Origin: Acidimicrobiales bacterium | GTDB taxonomy: Bacteria > Actinomycetota > Acidimicrobiia > Acidimicrobiales > SHLQ01 | DNA length: 52,489 nt | Direction: 5' to 3' | Assembly (NCBI GenBank): GCA_020628865.1 | Contig: JAHDEJ010000017.1 | Span: 65,534 to 118,022 of the forward strand | Shown: piece by piece, positions 50,794 through 52,489 of the stretch | Layout: each line of letters starts with the position of its first letter | Numbering within the stretch: position 1 is the first letter of the stretch | Notes under the pieces: model-generated | Databases searched by the model: none | What the model saw: the letters and a program-made list of their open reading frames with translations, nothing else | What the model was told of the DNA's origin: nothing | Position numbers and translations under genes: made by a program

Positions 50794-52488
50794 GTGAACG
50801 TGCTCCGGGTGGCCCTCTGTCAGATCAACACGAAGGTCGGCGATCTCGCCGGCAATGCGGCCCTCATCGAGGAGTGGATGCGCAAGGCGGAACAGGAAGA
50901 CGCCGACCTCGCCGTCTTCCCCGAACTCACCATCACCGGGTATCCGCCCGAAGACCTGCTGCTCAAGCCGGACTTCATCGCCGAGAACATCCGTGTGTTG
51001 CACGAGGTGGCGGCGAAGATCACCGGCCACTGCGCGGCCGTGATCGGTTTCGCCGACGGCGAGGGCCACGGGCAGTCGTTCAACGGCTTGGCCGTGGTCG
51101 CCGACGGGGAGGTGAAGGCCACGTATCACAAGCGGGCGCTCCCGAACTACGGCGTGTTCGACGAAGAGCGGGTTTTCGTTCCCGGCGACGAGCCGATGCA
51201 GCTGCACCGAATCGCCGGGATCAACGTCGGCCTGTCGATCTGCGAGGACAGCTGGATTGCCGGCGGGCCGATCCCGCAGCTCGCCGCCGGTGGTGCGCAG
51301 ATCATCGTCAACATGAACGCCTCGCCCTACTACCGCCGCAAGACCGAGCGTCGCCAGCAGGTCATGGCCGAACGGGTCGCAGAATCGGGCGGCGTCCCGT
51401 TCGTCTACGGCAATCAGGTCGGCGGTCAGGACGAGCTCGTGTTCGACGGCTCGTCGTTCGTGCTCGACGCCGACGGCAACCTCATGGCTCGGGCCGGGCA
51501 CTGCGTCGAAGAGTTGCTCGTCGTTGATGTCCCCGCCGTCGAGTCGACCGCTGCCCAGGAAGCGACCTTCCCCATCGTTGCGATCTCCGAGGCCACCGGC
51601 CGGGACGTGCACGCCGCCACCCCACGCATCGCGCCGCTGCCGAACGAGCTCGACGAGCTGCACGATGCGCTCGTGCTCGCCACTCGCGACTACGTCCGCA
51701 AGAACGGCTTTACCGACATCTGCCTCGGTCTGTCCGGCGGAATCGACTCGACGCTCACCGCCGCCATCGCCGCCGATGCGCTCGGTCCGGAGAACGTGCA
51801 CTGCGTGCTGATGCCCTCGCGGTACTCGAGCGACCATTCGGTGACCGATGCCGTCGAGTTCGCCGAACGCCTGGGTGTCTCCCATCGCACGATCCCCATC
51901 GAACCCGCCCACGAGTCGTTCCTCGACATGTTCGCCGACTCCTTCGCCGGACGCGAAGAGGGGCTCACCGAGGAGAACCTGCAGTCCCGCATCCGTGGCG
52001 TCATCCTCATGGCGCTCACCAACAAGTTCGGCTGGCTCGTGCTGACCACCGGCAACAAGAGTGAGGCTGCGGTCGGCTACTCCACGCTCTACGGAGACAC
52101 TGCCGGTGCCTACGCCGTCATCAAGGACGTCTACAAACTCGACGTCTACGCGCTGTCCCGTCGGTTCAACGAGCGGGCCGGCCGAGAGATCATTCCCGAG
52201 TCGGTGATCACCAAACCCCCATCGGCCGAGCTACGCCCGGACCAGCGGGACGACCAGAGCCTGCCTCCGTATGAAGCGCTCGATCCGTTGCTCGAGGCGT
52301 ACATCGAGGGCGACCGCACCCAACGCGAGCTGATCGACATGGGCTTCGACGAGGCCACCGTTCGTCGGATTTGCCGGCTGGTGGACATCTCGGAATTCAA
52401 GCGCCGTCAGACCCCGCTGGGGGCGCGTGTGACCCGCAAGGGATTCGGCCGCGATCGGCGGCTGCCGATCACCAACGGGTACCGCTAG
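50794..52488 (+). CDS. nadE: Glutamine-dependent NAD+ synthetase
   Basis: A 564-residue cytoplasmic enzyme for the last step of NAD+ synthesis, amidating nicotinate adenine dinucleotide. The N-terminal nitrilase-type glutaminase has its triad in FPELTITGYPPEDL (Glu, about residue 46), YHKRALPNYGVFDE (Lys, about 113) and LSICEDSW (Cys, about 150). The C-terminal synthetase has the pyrophosphate loop LGLSGGIDSTLTAAI (about 311-325) and TTGNKSEAAVGYSTLYGD. Its length suits the two-domain bacterial form of about 550-580 residues. The GTG start is fixed by a TAGAAT box 6 nt upstream. The gene is complete, its stop ending one base before the window edge. Use of glutamine as nitrogen donor fits its place after the glutamine synthetase genes. 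Confidence 0.97.
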   Translation: MNVLRVALCQINTKVGDLAGNAALIEEWMRKAEQEDADLAVFPELTITGYPPEDLLLKPDFIAENIRVLHEVAAKITGHCAAVIGFADGEGHGQSFNGLAVVADGEVKATYHKRALPNYGVFDEERVFVPGDEPMQLHRIAGINVGLSICEDSWIAGGPIPQLAAGGAQIIVNMNASPYYRRKTERRQQVMAERVAESGGVPFVYGNQVGGQDELVFDGSSFVLDADGNLMARAGHCVEELLVVDVPAVESTAAQEATFPIVAISEATGRDVHAATPRIAPLPNELDELHDALVLATRDYVRKNGFTDICLGLSGGIDSTLTAAIAADALGPENVHCVLMPSRYSSDHSVTDAVEFAERLGVSHRTIPIEPAHESFLDMFADSFAGREEGLTEENLQSRIRGVILMALTNKFGWLVLTTGNKSEAAVGYSTLYGDTAGAYAVIKDVYKLDVYALSRRFNERAGREIIPESVITKPPSAELRPDQRDDQSLPPYEALDPLLEAYIEGDRTQRELIDMGFDEATVRRICRLVDISEFKRRQTPLGARVTRKGFGRDRRLPITNGYR

Positions 52489-52489
52489 C

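Overview
The window is about 52.5 kb of GC-rich, densely packed DNA from a high-GC Gram-positive bacterium. An actinobacterium, possibly of the Acidimicrobiia, fits best. The reasons are NANNNT-free ones visible here: GTG starts are frequent, several genes have a TANNNT box 6-8 nt before the start codon with no leader, secreted proteins carry long Thr/Ser/Pro linkers, glutamine synthetases of types I and II occur together, and an adjacent gene pair matches Mycobacterium tuberculosis Rv1355c/Rv1354c. The taxonomic call is an inference. I saw no tRNA, rRNA, insertion sequence, prophage or CRISPR array.

Layout. 1-5.8 kb is a xylose region: a sugar ABC transporter (ATPase cut by the window edge, plus binding protein), a ROK repressor, xylA and xylB. 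Three inverted repeats of identical architecture (TTTGT-N11-ACAAA) flank the repressor gene. 5.8-11.6 kb holds a membrane-anchored protein, an MMPL exporter and a divergent NarL-type two-component pair. 11.6-19.9 kb is one giant secreted protein with about nine PKD domains, preceded by a striking palindromic element. 19.9-23.5 kb is sdhCAB. 23.8-27.8 kb carries a DUF1996 protein, then a beta-helix lipoprotein translationally coupled to a di-haem cytochrome lipoprotein, and a small membrane protein. 27.8-36.6 kb has a GH2-like protein with altered catalytic motifs, a GNAT-like/E1-ThiF/nitroreductase-like fusion followed by a GAF-GGDEF-EAL protein, and a GNAT/2OG-dioxygenase pair. 36.6-42.7 kb holds a DM13 protein, a large anchored protein, DUF427, an O-antigen-ligase-like protein and two tandem RDD paralogues that share a structured 5' leader. 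42.8-47.4 kb has a MoxR-like ATPase, SRPBCC, DUF2330, beta-carbonic anhydrase, RidA and a 57-residue membrane protein. 47.4-52.5 kb is a nitrogen region: a GlnR-like orphan response regulator downstream of glnA, divergent glnII, and glutamine-dependent nadE, with two perfect 19-bp direct repeats between the two glutamine synthetase genes.

How the genes work together. The xylose block imports xylose and converts it to xylulose 5-phosphate under probable ROK control. The nitrogen block combines both ammonium-assimilating synthetases with a likely GlnR and its sites. The E1-nitroreductase fusion next to a c-di-GMP protein, and the DUF1996/beta-helix/cytochrome group, are the least understood modules and the best places to look for new biology.
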